A stretch of 64,000 bases of DNA from Streptomyces mirabilis (GTDB lineage: Bacteria; Actinomycetota; Actinomycetes; Streptomycetales; Streptomycetaceae): positions 372,001 through 436,000 of the forward strand of contig NZ_CP074103.1 of the NCBI RefSeq assembly GCF_018310535.1. Reading direction: 5' to 3'. The first letter of the stretch is position 1. Every line of letters begins with the position of its first letter. Positions 46,280 to 55,911 of the stretch are shown piece by piece. The notes beneath the pieces are model-generated. The model was not told the DNA's origin. It saw nothing but the letters and a program-made list of their open reading frames with translations, and searched no databases. Position numbers and translations under genes: made by a program.

Positions 46280-47625
46280 CGGACCTGAACACCGGGGACA
46301 CCACGCGACGGCCCGCTGACCCAACTGCGCACGCTCCAGCGACGCTTACCACTACGGACCCCTTCCACACGGAGACGGCAGAAGTCACCGGGTCGGCGGA
46401 CAGCCGCGGCACCCGGGGCGATCGCGGTGCTCCTGCAGCCCGGGCAGCGATGGTCGCCCGCCTGGAGAAGGCCGGCGATCTGGCGGCCGGCCCGGTACGT
46501 GAGGCGCTGCTCGCCCTGCCGCGCGAGGTTCTGATGCCGCAGGCGTACGTACGGCGCAGTGCGCCGAGCGAGGAGCCGCCGCGGTGGGACCTGCTGGACT
46601 GGTCGGCGCCGCAGGACCGCCCCGAGCTGCTCGGGCTGCTGTACGGCGGGGCCAGTGTGCTCGTTCAGCACGACGGCGAGCCGTTGGTGGGCCGGGCGCG
46701 CGGGACGCGGTCGGGGGCGTCGATCACGTCAATGTCGACGGTGATGGGTCTGACCGCCTCGCTGCTGGAGGAGCTGGATCTGCGTCCGGGTCTGCGGGTG
46801 CTGGACGTCGGGACGGGAGCGGGAGTGACCGCCGCGGTGGCCTGCCAGGTCTGCGGCGACCAGGGGGTGGTCTCCCTCGACCGGGATCGGCACCTCACTG
46901 ACGCGGCTGCGGCCCGGCTGGCCGATCTCGGGTTCCGTCCAGAGGTGGTGTGCGGGTCAGGAGAACAGGGCGTTGCGGGGCGGGAGTTCGAACGGATCTT
47001 CGTGTCGTACACGGTGGAGCGCGTGCCCACGGCCCTCGTCGAACAGCTCGCTCCCGGGGGCAAACTGCTGGCGCACGTGAGCAGTGCGTCCCCGTCGTGG
47101 CCCGGCCTCGCCGTTGTCGAGCGCACCGCCGACGGGCAGATTACGGCGGAGCTGCGGGCCGTGGAGTTCGCCCACCGGGCGGGACACGGCGTGGCGCGGA
47201 TCTGGCTCACGAAGGAGTTCCGGCAGCGCATGGCCACCGAGCCGGGCACGTGGACTCAACGGAGCATGCTGGCGCCGCCCCCGGACAGCAATCGCGGTTT
47301 CTGGCTGGCGGCCGACCATCTCCTCGGCGGTGGCCTGGTCCGGGACTTCGGCGCCGAGCACGTCGTGATCGGCGCGCCCGGCTGCGGATCCTGGATGCGC
47401 GCGGAGGCGGTGGGCCACCGGCGCTGGAGCGTCACCGTCAACGGGCCGCGGGACATCTGGAAAGAGATCCAGGACCTCGCCGACCGGTGGCGGGCCGCAC
47501 GCTCCCCTGACCGCTACCGCCTCCTTTTCGATGCGGACGGTAGGCAGTGGGCCGCCTCCGAGTGCGGACGCCTGTCCTGGCAACTACCCGCCCCCCACCC
47601 GCTCGATGAGGGAGCCACTTCGTGA
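46276..47625 (+). CDS. PIMT-type methyltransferase
   Basis: A 449-residue protein. After about 55 disordered residues, ALLALPREVLMP and SASITSMSTVMGLTASLLEEL lead into the SAM motif VLDVGTGAGVTAAV, the order seen in protein-L-isoaspartate O-methyltransferases. The C-terminal 150 residues end in RYRLLFDADGRQWA, an extension seen in actinobacterial PIMT homologues. Such enzymes in peptide clusters methylate aspartate side chains to form aspartimide or isoaspartate. It is in the same operon as the 41-residue peptide, which has three Asp near its end. Confidence 0.8.
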   Translation: MTDLNTGDTTRRPADPTAHAPATLTTTDPFHTETAEVTGSADSRGTRGDRGAPAARAAMVARLEKAGDLAAGPVREALLALPREVLMPQAYVRRSAPSEEPPRWDLLDWSAPQDRPELLGLLYGGASVLVQHDGEPLVGRARGTRSGASITSMSTVMGLTASLLEELDLRPGLRVLDVGTGAGVTAAVACQVCGDQGVVSLDRDRHLTDAAAARLADLGFRPEVVCGSGEQGVAGREFERIFVSYTVERVPTALVEQLAPGGKLLAHVSSASPSWPGLAVVERTADGQITAELRAVEFAHRAGHGVARIWLTKEFRQRMATEPGTWTQRSMLAPPPDSNRGFWLAADHLLGGGLVRDFGAEHVVIGAPGCGSWMRAEAVGHRRWSVTVNGPRDIWKEIQDLADRWRAARSPDRYRLLFDADGRQWAASECGRLSWQLPAPHPLDEGATS

Positions 47626-48491
47626 CCTACCCCGACGGTCCCTTTCCGGGCCTCCCATCGGAGCAGGAGGCAATGTTCGAGGCCGCGGCCTCGACCTACG
47701 CCTGCCACCGTCCAGGCTTGCCGGACGCGGCGGTGCGCCTGCTCACCGACGCGCTGCGGGGCCGCCCTTCCCCGGTGCTGCTCGACCTGGGCACCGGGAC
47801 CGGGCAGGTGCCCTTCGCGCTCCTGTCCGCCAGCGCCGGCCTGACGCACATCGAAGCGGTCGACGTCAGCCCGCAGATGCTGCGCCAGGCCGGGCAAGCC
47901 CTCGCCCCTGTGCTCGGCAACTGCACCCTCGCCCTGGTCCACGCGGCGGCCGACGCCTACGAGCCGCTCGCGACGCTGCCCGGCGAACCGGATTCCGGCC
48001 CGGACCTGATCACCTGCTGCCGGTCCTACCACTGGATGGACGGTCCGTCGGTCCTGGAGATGGCAGACCGGGTCGCCACACCGGGTGCCGCAGTGGCGAT
48101 CATGGGCGACGGGAGCCTGTGGACCCACGACGCCGACTGGACCCGTGCGCTGCGCGAGCTGATCCAGCTCTACCTGGGCGACGAGCGCCGGGCGGGCGCC
48201 CGCAGTTCCTACGCCGAGCCCCGCCGCTCGTACCAGGAGGACCTTGCCGCCTCAGCGTTCAAGGAGGTCACCGAACACCTCTTCCCCGTGACCCGCACCT
48301 GGGCGCCGCGGGAGGTACTCGGTTACCTGCGCACCACGTCCTTCGCCGGGGCTGGCCTCTTCGCAGAGCGGCATCAGGCGTTCGAGGACGAGGCCCTCGC
48401 ACTTCTCCACGCGCACGCGATGGACGGGTCTCTGGTCGAGGAGACGACGTTCAGGGTTCTGCTCGCCCGACGTCCGGAGGGAGCGCGATGA
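47622..48491 (+). CDS. Class I SAM-dependent methyltransferase
   Basis: A 289-residue protein with motif I VLLDLGTGTGQVPFAL near residue 50, EAVDVSPQML for the ribose-binding acidic residue, and CCRSYHWMD as a typical post-motif II of UbiE/trans-aconitate-like small-molecule methyltransferases. The GTG overlaps the previous stop (GTGA) and its own stop overlaps the next ATG. The substrate is unknown. Confidence 0.85.
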   Translation: MTYPDGPFPGLPSEQEAMFEAAASTYACHRPGLPDAAVRLLTDALRGRPSPVLLDLGTGTGQVPFALLSASAGLTHIEAVDVSPQMLRQAGQALAPVLGNCTLALVHAAADAYEPLATLPGEPDSGPDLITCCRSYHWMDGPSVLEMADRVATPGAAVAIMGDGSLWTHDADWTRALRELIQLYLGDERRAGARSSYAEPRRSYQEDLAASAFKEVTEHLFPVTRTWAPREVLGYLRTTSFAGAGLFAERHQAFEDEALALLHAHAMDGSLVEETTFRVLLARRPEGAR

Positions 48492-49924
48492 GCGGCGGGC
48501 AGCGGCACACCGAGCCGGTGGACGTCCACCTGATCCTGCGCCGGGAGACCGCCGACGGGCCGCAGATCTTGCTGTCGCGGCGGGCCGGGCAGGTGTACGC
48601 CGCCGGCCTGTGGCACCTGCCGTCGGGTCATCTGGACGGTCCGCACGAGGACGTCGTCACCGCCCTGATCCGCGAGGCGCGGGAGGAGACCGGTGTCGTC
48701 ATCGACCCGGCCGACGTGCGGGCCGCCGTGACCGTGCACCACCGCAGCCCCGGAGGCGCCAGCCGTAGCGGGCACTTCTTCGAGGTCCGGAGGTGGAAAG
48801 GCGCGCCCGGGATCGCGGAGCCGGACGTCTGCGACGCGATGGACTGGGCATCCCTTTACGCGCTGCCCGCCCAGATGGTGGCGTACTGCCGTGCGGGCCT
48901 GGACGCCTACAGCGCCGGCGCACGCCTCGCCGTGCACTTCCAACTGCCCGGCGACAGCATCGCCTTCGACCCCGGCGCCGACCGGTTGCGCCTCGTGCCG
49001 GACGTGACCGATCAGGCGTCTACCGCCCGCCCCGACGCCGCGATGGTGGAGTTCGCGGAACGGGCGGTCGGCCGGATCACGCAGTGGACGGATACGTCAT
49101 GGGCGCGCGCGGAGAGCCGCGTGTGGCGGGTCCACGGCGTCCAGGGCGGCACCTGGTACGTGAAGGTGCACCAGAGCGAGCGGTTCCACTCCAGGGAGGT
49201 TCGAGGACTACGGACGTGGGCGCAGGAGCTGGGCGCGGCCGCGCCCCGGCTGGTCGCCGCCGACGAGACCGTGCGGGCGGTGGTCCTCACCGCGGTGCCG
49301 GGCCACCCGCTGCACGGCACCGTTCTGGCCCCGGACCGGGAGAGGGCTGTCTTCCAACGGATCGGCTCGCTGGCCCGCCGCATCCACCAGTCCTCTCCCC
49401 CACGGCCCGCTCCGGTCGGCAGCGGCCCGGCCGTCGCCAAGGCCGACCGGCACCTGGCCGGAGCACGGTCTCATCTGCTCCCGGGTGATGAGGAGTTCGT
49501 CCGCGAGCTCGTCCGGCAGGCCGAGGACCTGCAACCGCTGGAATGGGTGGAGACCCACGGAGATCTCCAGCTCCGCAACGTCCTGTTCACCCCTGACGAG
49601 TCGGACGCCCTTGATGTCTTCGTCGCGGTGATCGACTTCGAGCGCAGCGAGCCGGGACCGGCCGTACGGGACCTTGTCCGCCTGTCCGATGCCTGGGCTG
49701 GCCGCGTCGACTTGTTCGAGGCGTTTCTGGCCGGGTACGGCAGGTCCCTGACCGCCGCTGAGGAAGCCCGCCTCGTCATCGACGCAGCGCTCGATTCTGT
49801 GAGCGGGATCGCGTACGGCGTCGCCCACCGCGATCCCGAGCTGGTCGAACGCGGCCGGCGGACCCTGGCCCGGCTGCGCGCCGAGCACCGTGCAGCCCTC
49901 TCACCGACAGGAGATGCGACGTGA
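48488..49924 (+). CDS. Nudix-phosphotransferase fusion
   Basis: A 478-residue fusion. Residues about 10-140 are a Nudix domain (box PSGHLDGPHEDV with REAREETGVV), and residues about 190-478 are an APH-fold kinase with ATP lysine WYVKVHQSE, catalytic loop THGDLQLRNVLF and metal-binding IDFERSEPG. Fusion of a Nudix hydrolase with a small-molecule kinase implies that the two act on one substrate or on sequential intermediates. Starts with ATGA overlap. Confidence 0.87.
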   Translation: MSGGQRHTEPVDVHLILRRETADGPQILLSRRAGQVYAAGLWHLPSGHLDGPHEDVVTALIREAREETGVVIDPADVRAAVTVHHRSPGGASRSGHFFEVRRWKGAPGIAEPDVCDAMDWASLYALPAQMVAYCRAGLDAYSAGARLAVHFQLPGDSIAFDPGADRLRLVPDVTDQASTARPDAAMVEFAERAVGRITQWTDTSWARAESRVWRVHGVQGGTWYVKVHQSERFHSREVRGLRTWAQELGAAAPRLVAADETVRAVVLTAVPGHPLHGTVLAPDRERAVFQRIGSLARRIHQSSPPRPAPVGSGPAVAKADRHLAGARSHLLPGDEEFVRELVRQAEDLQPLEWVETHGDLQLRNVLFTPDESDALDVFVAVIDFERSEPGPAVRDLVRLSDAWAGRVDLFEAFLAGYGRSLTAAEEARLVIDAALDSVSGIAYGVAHRDPELVERGRRTLARLRAEHRAALSPTGDAT

Positions 49925-50961
49925 ACGCCGACACGGCACCCACTGCCGCGGCCGAGCCGCATGACGCCGCCGGGCGATCGCCGGTCCGCGCGGCAACGCC
50001 TAGTGACGCCGAGGCCATCACCCGGATGCGCTCCGCATACATCCTGTCCGCACCGTTCACCGAGGACTGGGTCCGCCAGTGCACGGACGAGCTGGCGCCA
50101 CGGCTGACGCCCGAGGGAGATGCGCGGGCCTTCGTCGTCGACGCCCAGGACGGCACGATGGCTGCCTGCGCCCTTGGCCTGATCCACCCCGTCCTGGCGG
50201 CGCCGGCCTACCCCCGGGGCCGGGCCGCCCGCGTGCAGTTGGTCGCCACGCACCCGGAGCACCGGCGCTGCGGCTATGCCCGGGCCGTCGTCTCCTCTCT
50301 CCTCGACCACCTCGCCGACGTCGAGGACGTCACGCTGTTTGAGCTGCACACCAGCCCGGAGGCCGCGCCCCTGTACCGGGAGCTCGGCTTCAGCGGCAAC
50401 CCGGCGCTCATGCGGATGACCCGCCACCGCCCACCCGCCGGTCTCGCGCCTGGTGCGCAGCCGGATTCGGCGTGGGTGCCGCCGCAGCAGTACGCCGACG
50501 CACTGCCCCGGGCGGCCGCGTTCGTATGCCTCTACGTCACCGACGAGGACGACCAGCCGCTCCAGCTGCACTCCGTCTACTCCCCCGGGCACCCCTGGCA
50601 CATGATCGGCGGCGCGATGGATCTGGGCGAGCGGCCCTGGGACGCGGTGGTGCGCGAGTGCCGGGAAGAGACCGGCATGACCGCCGTGGGCCCGCCCCGG
50701 CTGCTGGCCACCGTGTACGGGCAGCCCCGGGCGCAGCGTCCGTACAGCACGCTGCAGCTCGTCTTCGATGGCGGGCGCCTGACCGATGCACAGATCCGGG
50801 GTCTCACCCTCAACGCGCGCGAGCACGACGAGGCCCGCGTTCTGCCTCTGGCCGAGTGGGAGGCGTTGATGCCGGCCCGCGATTTCGTGCGGCTGCGCGC
50901 CGTGGAGGAGGCCCGCCGCACCGGCGTGGCCGCATACGTCGACACCTGGGGGAACGCGTGA
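49921..50961 (+). CDS. GNAT acetyltransferase-Nudix fusion
   Basis: A 346-residue fusion. Residues about 20-165 are a GNAT domain, with acetyl-CoA loop VATHPEHRRCGYARAVV and the C-terminal LYRELGFSG. Residues about 190-330 are a Nudix domain with box GGAMDLGERP and RECREETGM. The GTG overlaps the previous stop. The acetyltransferase may cap an amine of the cluster product or of an intermediate. Confidence 0.87.
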   Translation: MNADTAPTAAAEPHDAAGRSPVRAATPSDAEAITRMRSAYILSAPFTEDWVRQCTDELAPRLTPEGDARAFVVDAQDGTMAACALGLIHPVLAAPAYPRGRAARVQLVATHPEHRRCGYARAVVSSLLDHLADVEDVTLFELHTSPEAAPLYRELGFSGNPALMRMTRHRPPAGLAPGAQPDSAWVPPQQYADALPRAAAFVCLYVTDEDDQPLQLHSVYSPGHPWHMIGGAMDLGERPWDAVVRECREETGMTAVGPPRLLATVYGQPRAQRPYSTLQLVFDGGRLTDAQIRGLTLNAREHDEARVLPLAEWEALMPARDFVRLRAVEEARRTGVAAYVDTWGNA

Positions 50962-51614
50962 CCGCCAGCAACATTGTCTTGATGTCCGACCGGAGAGTCG
51001 CCGCGATCCCCGTCCAGGAGTGCGGCGAGGTCCTCGTCGACGCCCGCGCGCACGGCCTGAAGGTCGACGACCGCAAACGGGACTCGGCGGGCGCCTGGGC
51101 CCACGTTCGGCAAGGCGTTCTTGCCCGGCTGCTGCACGCCCAGTCGCTGCTTCCCACCGGTGTGTCGCTGCTGTTCGTCGAGGGCTTCCGGCCGCCGGCC
51201 CTGCAGCGTCGGTACTTCGAGGAGTACTCCGACGAGCTCGCGCGCGCCCACCCGGACTGGCAGGCGGCCGAGCTCCGGGCGGCCGCCAGCCGCTTCGTGT
51301 CGCCTCCGGAGATCGCGCCGCACTCCGCCGGCGCGGCCGTCGACGTGACGCTGATCGACCACCAGGGCCGCGAGCTGGACATGGGAACGCGCGTCAACGC
51401 TTCACCGGAGGAGTCCGACGGCGCCTGCTACACCGACGCCCCCGGCCTCAGCGGCCCGGCCCGCACGAACCGGGCCACTTTGAGCCGTGCCCTTGCCGCC
51501 GCGGGCATGGTCCCGTACCGAACCGAATGGTGGCACTGGTCGTTCGGCGACCGGTACTGGGCACTGCAGACCCAGCAGCCGGCCGCCCTGTACGGACCCG
51601 TCGAACTGCCCTGA
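50958..51614 (+). CDS. VanX-type D-alanyl-D-alanine dipeptidase (M15D)
   Basis: A 218-residue zinc peptidase. Family signatures are FVEGFRPPALQ, the zinc His/Asp pair in PHSAGAAVDVTL (S-x2-G-x-A-x-D), and the catalytic EWWHWSFGDRYWA. VanX-like enzymes cleave D-Ala-D-Ala or related dipeptides. With the MurA and MurB paralogues nearby it points to a cell-wall precursor theme, or it may trim a dipeptide from the product. GTG overlaps the previous stop by four bases. Confidence 0.9.
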   Translation: MTASNIVLMSDRRVAAIPVQECGEVLVDARAHGLKVDDRKRDSAGAWAHVRQGVLARLLHAQSLLPTGVSLLFVEGFRPPALQRRYFEEYSDELARAHPDWQAAELRAAASRFVSPPEIAPHSAGAAVDVTLIDHQGRELDMGTRVNASPEESDGACYTDAPGLSGPARTNRATLSRALAAAGMVPYRTEWWHWSFGDRYWALQTQQPAALYGPVELP

Positions 51615-51648
51615 CACCGCCTGCCCTTTCACGAACGAGGAGCGATCT

Positions 51649-53958
51649 GTGGGAATCACCCGGACTGATTGGTCCAAGCGCTACACCGAGGGGCGAGGCT
51701 TCCGGCGGCTCGGGGACGACGAGAAGGGCTTGATCGTCGAGCACGCGCCGGCGCCCGAGGGCGGCCGCGCGCTCGACGTTGGGTGCGGGACGGGCGAGAT
51801 GTCCGTGTACCTTGCCTCGCTCGGGTACACCGTCGACGGAGCGGACTTCGCCGAGGGCGCCCTGGAGCAGGCCCGCACGGACCACCCCGACGCGGAAGTG
51901 CGGTGGCTGTGCCTGGACATCGAACGCGACGACCCCGCCCCGCTGGGCAACGACCTCTATGACCTGGTGGTCTTCCGCCTCTCGGTGGCCTTCTTGAACG
52001 ACCGCACCCGGGTCCTGCACGCGCTCGGACGCCGACTGCGCGAGGGCGGCACCATGCTGGTCATTACCCCGCTCGCCGCGCACACCCCGGCCGCAAAGCG
52101 GCGCATCGCACTGGACGAGGAGGAGATCACCGCCCTCACCTGCGGATGGACGAGCGTGCAGCGCATCGCCGCCGGCGACCTGGCGGCGCTGGTCCTGCGC
52201 GGTCCGTGTGCGGACACGGTCGCCGTGGAGCGGTCCGTGCCGGCCACCGGCTACGCCGTTGCTGGGGCGCTGGCTGTCGTGACCGACGAGCACGGGCGTG
52301 TCCTGCTCGGCTGGTCCAAACGCGGCATGTGGGAGGCTCCGGGCGGGAAGATCGACGGTGCGGAACCGCTGGACGGGGCCGGGGTGCGCGAGCTCGCCGA
52401 GGAGACCGGCCTGCACGCCACCGGCGCCAGCGTGGTGTCCATCCTCACCGACGCCGCCCAGGGCGTCCCGCGGGTGACCGCCGTCATCCGGATCGCCGGC
52501 TTCACCGGCACCCTCACCACGGCGGAGCCGCAGAAGTTCACCCGCTGGGAATGGCACGACCCCCACGGTCTCGGATGTCTCGGCCCGGTGTTCACCCCGG
52601 CCGCGAACGCACTGGATGCCGTCTGGCCCGGTGTCATCCCCGGCCTGCCGCCGGTCAACGCCTACCCGACCGCCGCCGAACCCCCGCCGGTGCCCGGAGA
52701 GCCGGCCGAAGCTGTCCGGCTACGCCACCGCATGGCAGACGCCGTCATCGCGGGCGGCTGGGCACCCTCCGCCGTGGTCCAAGACGCGCTGCGCACGGTG
52801 CCCCGGCACCGGTTCGCACCGGAGACGGACCTCAAGACCGTCTACGACGACGACCTGGCCGTCGTCACCCGCCGGGACGAGCACGGCCGGGCGACCAGCT
52901 CGGTCAGCGCCGCCTGGCTCCAGGCCGACATGGCCGAGCAGCTCCAGCTGACGCCCGGGGCGGCCGTGCTTGAGGTCGGATCCGGCGGGTACAACGCGGA
53001 GCTGCTCGCCCATGTCGTCGGGCCGGCCGGGCGGGTGGTCACGGTGGACGTCGACCCGTACGTGGTGCACCGCACGCAGCGGCTGTGCGCGGAGGCCGGC
53101 AGCGGCCGGGTCACCGCCGTCCTGGGCGACGGTGGTCTTGGCGCACCGGGCCAGGTCCCCGCCCAGGGGTTCGACGGGGTGGTGATCACACACAACGCGG
53201 CTGACGTCGCCCCGGCCTGGCGCGAGCAACTCCGTGAGGGCGCACGGTTGGTGGTGCCGCTGGAAATGGGCGGCTACACCCGTTCCCTGACCCTGGTCCG
53301 GCGCGGCGACGTGCTGCACTGCGAGCACTGGACGTACTGCGGGTTCGTGCGGGACCGCGGTGCCGCCGCCCGCACGGCCCCCGTCCTCCCCCTGGCCGAC
53401 GGCGAGGTCACCGTGCGGTGGGAAGACGGTGAGCCCGGTGACACCGCGGGGCTTGAGGAGGCGCTGCGCGGGCTCCGGCGCGAGCTCACCACGGGCCTGG
53501 TGGTCCGGGGCACCTTCAATTTCGAGACCTTGCAGGTCTACGCCGCGACGACGCTGCCGGGGTTCTGCCGCCTGACCGCCCGGGAAGGTTCCGCGCTGGT
53601 GGCGCAGCAGGACGCAGCGGCGATGGTTTCAGACGGCTCCCTCGCCTACCTGACCTACCGCAAGGTCCAGGACGCCCCGGATCCAGCCGACCGTCTCACC
53701 GAGTTCTTCATCCACGCCTACGGCCCAGCGGCCGAAGAGGTGGCGGAGCGCTTCGCGGAGTGCGTGCGCGTTTGGGACCGCGAGGTGCGCGAGAGCGGCT
53801 ATCCGCCGATGACCATCCACCCGGCCGGCACGCCCGCCGACCAGCTGCCGCCCGGCGACGTGCTCGACAAGCCCAGCGCACGGCTCGTCTTCCAGTGGCC
53901 GGCCCGGACCCCCGCTGGCGCACTGGGCCTTTCGGCCGCAGGGGGACAGCGTGCCTGA
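51649..53958 (+). CDS. Methyltransferase-Nudix-PIMT (FxLD-type) triple fusion
   Basis: A 769-residue protein. Residues about 15-200 are a class I methyltransferase (ALDVGCGTGEMSVYL). Residues about 200-330 are a Nudix domain (box APGGKIDGAEPLDG with RELAEETGL). Residues about 360-769 are a PIMT-like methyltransferase (VLEVGSGGYNAELLAHV) with the C-terminal region MTIHPAGTPADQLPPG and DKPSARLVFQWP seen in methyltransferases of the FxLD system associated with lanthipeptide-type precursors. The GTG at 51649 follows GAGGAG by about 6 bases. I do not know of this three-part fusion elsewhere. Confidence 0.82.
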   Translation: MGITRTDWSKRYTEGRGFRRLGDDEKGLIVEHAPAPEGGRALDVGCGTGEMSVYLASLGYTVDGADFAEGALEQARTDHPDAEVRWLCLDIERDDPAPLGNDLYDLVVFRLSVAFLNDRTRVLHALGRRLREGGTMLVITPLAAHTPAAKRRIALDEEEITALTCGWTSVQRIAAGDLAALVLRGPCADTVAVERSVPATGYAVAGALAVVTDEHGRVLLGWSKRGMWEAPGGKIDGAEPLDGAGVRELAEETGLHATGASVVSILTDAAQGVPRVTAVIRIAGFTGTLTTAEPQKFTRWEWHDPHGLGCLGPVFTPAANALDAVWPGVIPGLPPVNAYPTAAEPPPVPGEPAEAVRLRHRMADAVIAGGWAPSAVVQDALRTVPRHRFAPETDLKTVYDDDLAVVTRRDEHGRATSSVSAAWLQADMAEQLQLTPGAAVLEVGSGGYNAELLAHVVGPAGRVVTVDVDPYVVHRTQRLCAEAGSGRVTAVLGDGGLGAPGQVPAQGFDGVVITHNAADVAPAWREQLREGARLVVPLEMGGYTRSLTLVRRGDVLHCEHWTYCGFVRDRGAAARTAPVLPLADGEVTVRWEDGEPGDTAGLEEALRGLRRELTTGLVVRGTFNFETLQVYAATTLPGFCRLTAREGSALVAQQDAAAMVSDGSLAYLTYRKVQDAPDPADRLTEFFIHAYGPAAEEVAERFAECVRVWDREVRESGYPPMTIHPAGTPADQLPPGDVLDKPSARLVFQWPARTPAGALGLSAAGGQRA

Positions 53959-54757
53959 CTCCGACGAGCTGGTCCCCGAGACGGCGGCGTCCTCCACGAT
54001 GCCGTCCCTGCTCGGCGTGTTCGGCCACCCCGACGACGAGAGCCTCCTCGCCGGTGGTGTCCTCGCCCAGCACGCCGCCGCGCACGCGCGCACCGCCGTC
54101 GTCACCATGACGTGGGCGCCCGACAGCCCGCGGGCTCCCGAACTCGCCGACGCCTTGCGGGCGCTGGGCGCGGGTCCGCCCCGCATGCTCGGATACGGCG
54201 ATGCCCGCAACCCGCAGGCGGCTCCCGGCCGTCCCCGCCTCGTCGACGCACCGCTCGACGAGGTGGTCGCCGCCCTGGTTCAGCAGATCCGCTCGTTCCG
54301 CCCCGACATCGTGGTCACGCACGACGCCCTGGGCCAGCTGACCGGTCACCCGGACCACCGCCGCACCCACCAGGCCGCTCTCCTCGCCGCTCAGGACGCG
54401 GGCCTCCCGCACCTTCACCCTGAAGCAGGGGAGCCCTGGCAACCGCGTGCCGTGTACTGCGCCACGCACCCCGAGTCCGGTGTCGGCGAGCTCGGGCCGC
54501 TTCTGGAGGCCGTCGGCAAAGCCGTGCTCGCGGTGCCGGACGCGTACGCCACCACCACCGTCGACGTCAGTGCCTGGCTGGAGCAGAAGTGGGCCGCGAT
54601 CCTCGCACACCGGGGAGAGGTTGCCCTCGAACGGCCACTGCCCGGCATCCTCGCCCGCCTGCCCGAGGAGACCCGCCGCGACATCATCGCGACCGAGTAC
54701 TTCACCCGGCTCGCGACCGGGCCCGTCCGGGGTGGCCCTCACCTGCTCACCGCCTGA
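53951..54757 (+). CDS. PIG-L family deacetylase
   Basis: A 268-residue zinc deacetylase with the AHPDDE-type motif GVFGHPDDESLLAGG near residue 22 and the distal zinc His in HDALGQLTGHPDHRR. Relatives (MshB, Mca, LmbE) remove acetyl groups from GlcNAc-containing compounds or mycothiol conjugates. With MurA, MurB and a GNAT domain in the locus, an amino-sugar intermediate is plausible. It overlaps the previous gene by eight bases. Confidence 0.88.
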   Translation: MPDSDELVPETAASSTMPSLLGVFGHPDDESLLAGGVLAQHAAAHARTAVVTMTWAPDSPRAPELADALRALGAGPPRMLGYGDARNPQAAPGRPRLVDAPLDEVVAALVQQIRSFRPDIVVTHDALGQLTGHPDHRRTHQAALLAAQDAGLPHLHPEAGEPWQPRAVYCATHPESGVGELGPLLEAVGKAVLAVPDAYATTTVDVSAWLEQKWAAILAHRGEVALERPLPGILARLPEETRRDIIATEYFTRLATGPVRGGPHLLTA

Positions 54758-54816
54758 CGGCGGCCAACTACCCACCTCCTTCCGGGCCCGACCGGCCCGT
54801 TCCTGATCGGAGAGCC

Positions 54817-55911
54817 ATGACGACCACATCCGTTCCCGGCGAGCTGCCCGGCACCGCCATGACCGACGAGGCGTACGGCGCGATGCGCGCCGCGGCCGCC
54901 CTGTGGGTCGGCACGTCTGTGCTCATCACGAACCCCTTCGGCCAGGTCCTGGTCCAGCACGTCGACTATCGCGACACATGTCTCCTGTCCGGCGGCGCCG
55001 TCGACAAGAACGAGTCCCCCGCTCGCGCAGCAGCCCGTGAACTGGTCGAGGAACTCGGAGTCACCGCCACCGTCGACCGCTGCCTGGCCGTCGACTGGAT
55101 CGCCGCCGACAGCACCGACGCACCCGCCGCCATGCGGTTCCCCGGCGAGATTCTGCACGTCTTCGACGGCGGCACCTGGGAGGACGACCGGATCGGCGAA
55201 ATCCGGTTGCCGCCGAGTGAGATCACCGGGATCGAGTTCGTCGAGCCCGCGCGACTGCCCGATCTGCTCTCCCCGGCCGACGCCCGCCGCGCCCTGTCCG
55301 CGCTGCGCGCCCGGATCAACGCTGGCGGAACGGTGATCCTTGAGAATGGCCTCCCGCTCGCCCCGACCATCCTCGACCGCGCAGCCGTCCTGCAGACCGC
55401 CCGCCCCACCTACCACTATCCCTGGCACCAGGGGCCAGCCCCGCACGACCTCGCAGTCACCCAGGTGTGGGCCTGGTGCTTCGCGCCGGACGGACGCGTC
55501 CTCGTCCTTCTCGAACCCCACACAGGAGTCGCCATCCTGCCCGGCGGCACACCCGAGGAACAGGACCAGGGCGACCCCGTAGCCACCCTGCGTCGCGAAG
55601 CTGAAGAGGAGGCGACCGCCCGGATTGGTAGACCGCTGCTCCTGGGACACGTCACCGACCCCTCGGTACGGCGCGGATACCTGCGCTACGCCGCCGCACT
55701 CACCAACGTCGGCCCCGCGCAGCCCGATCCAGCCACGGGCCATACCTACATCCGCATCCTGGCCACCCCCGAACAGGCTATGGAACTCTTCGACTGGGGG
55801 CCAACGGCCGTTGACCAGCTCGCGGTCGTCCACTGGGCCCGCCAGCAGCTCGGCGTTCCCCGGGCCGTCCGCCAACCTGTCACCGAACTCTCCGGCCCCG
55901 CTGCCTGGTAG
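54817..55911 (+). CDS. Double Nudix hydrolase
   Basis: A 364-residue chain with two Nudix domains: box 1 SGGAVDKNESP with RELVEELGV (about 65-90), box 2 PGGTPEEQDQGD with RREAEEEATARIG (about 250-275). The ATG at 54817 follows a GGAGAG run; there is a 59-base gap after the deacetylase. It is the last gene of the long plus-strand operon and converges with MurB. Confidence 0.85.
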   Translation: MTTTSVPGELPGTAMTDEAYGAMRAAAALWVGTSVLITNPFGQVLVQHVDYRDTCLLSGGAVDKNESPARAAARELVEELGVTATVDRCLAVDWIAADSTDAPAAMRFPGEILHVFDGGTWEDDRIGEIRLPPSEITGIEFVEPARLPDLLSPADARRALSALRARINAGGTVILENGLPLAPTILDRAAVLQTARPTYHYPWHQGPAPHDLAVTQVWAWCFAPDGRVLVLLEPHTGVAILPGGTPEEQDQGDPVATLRREAEEEATARIGRPLLLGHVTDPSVRRGYLRYAAALTNVGPAQPDPATGHTYIRILATPEQAMELFDWGPTAVDQLAVVHWARQQLGVPRAVRQPVTELSGPAAW

